Shown here in pieces: positions 63,579 to 63,639 of a stretch of DNA of 63,639 bases (its first letter is position 1; each line of letters begins with the position of its first letter). This DNA comes from Deinococcus piscis (GTDB taxonomy: Bacteria; Deinococcota; Deinococci; Deinococcales; Deinococcaceae). Made by a program: the position numbers and the translations under genes. The DNA is taken from contig NZ_BNAL01000014.1 of assembly GCF_014653275.1 (NCBI RefSeq), positions 1 through 63,639 of the forward strand, in the 5' to 3' direction. The notes beneath the pieces were generated by a model. It saw only the letters and a program-made list of their open reading frames with translations. It had not been told where the DNA came from and made no database searches.

Positions 63579-63639
63579 TGGCTGCATCAACGTGACAAGT
63601 TGTATCGGTGGAAGGCCAGAGTCAGGCTGGCTTCGAGCA

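Overview
The window reads as ordinary chromosome of a Deinococcus-like bacterium (phylum Deinococcota). The DNA is GC-rich. Markers that fit are a caa3-type oxidase with fused subunits I and III, a murG-murC-murB-ftsQ-ftsA-ftsZ cell-wall/division cluster, a CsaB pyruvyl transferase as used for SLH/S-layer anchoring, and many genes that lack a Shine-Dalgarno (SD) site but carry a TANNNT -10 hexamer 6-8 nt before the start codon, as in leaderless Deinococcus transcripts. Genus-level placement is inference; no species is named.

Layout. 1-350: 3' end of an IS630-type transposase. 425-2377 (minus): ruvB, a cysteine-less ArsC/Spx-like protein and an exported hypothetical. 2574-3955: a translationally coupled VTC-domain/DUF4956 pair. 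3969-11116 (minus): respiratory block with SCO1, fused CoxA/C, CoxB with cytochrome c domain, CtaB and CtaA. 11530-13687 (minus): MltG and an alpha/beta hydrolase. 14098-15023: complete IS5-family element. 15103-15371 (minus): tRNA-Asp/Phe/Thr operon with a textbook promoter. 15486-21836: MeaB, phosphopentomutase, DUF3108-like protein, DUF420, LptB-like ATPase and a coiled-coil DUF3084 protein, then a decayed Bax-inhibitor-1 tail. 22099-27932 (minus): GlmS, MtlD and the mannitol PTS EIICBA. 28264-30294: FmdB-like protein, HtrA protease, HD protein.

30475-37922 is the mur/fts cluster. 37940-39965: thioredoxin-like protein, ADP-ribosylglycohydrolase and a nucleotidyltransferase interrupted by an in-frame stop, followed by a 132-bp inverted-repeat-bounded segment that supplies the stop codons of both convergent genes. 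40088-48613 (minus): PPK1 with a lysine-rich tail, the fatty-acid cluster fabF/acpP/fabG/fabD/fabH, and trigger factor. 48844-49095: tRNA-Leu and tRNA-His. 49433-54678: a soluble PAS histidine kinase and the DUF5693-csaB-DUF418 envelope operon. 54784-54963: the tail of a dead flavin monooxygenase. 55045-63578: MrfA/Hrq1-like helicase, PhoU, two small proteins, Nudix hydrolase, DnaB carrying a 414-aa intein in its P-loop, and a type IV pilin.

The most useful new observations are: (1) 11-bp-period CTGACA direct repeats upstream of both ppk and phoU, a candidate Pho box; (2) a perfect TTGAAC/GTTCAA palindrome covering the -35 of the leaderless fabH promoter; (3) twelve genes with leaderless-type promoters; (4) the DnaB P-loop intein with both LAGLIDADG blocks; (5) three gene fossils at different stages of decay; and (6) the inverted-repeat segment between the broken nucleotidyltransferase and ppk. 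No CRISPR array, prophage or obvious defence island was seen.
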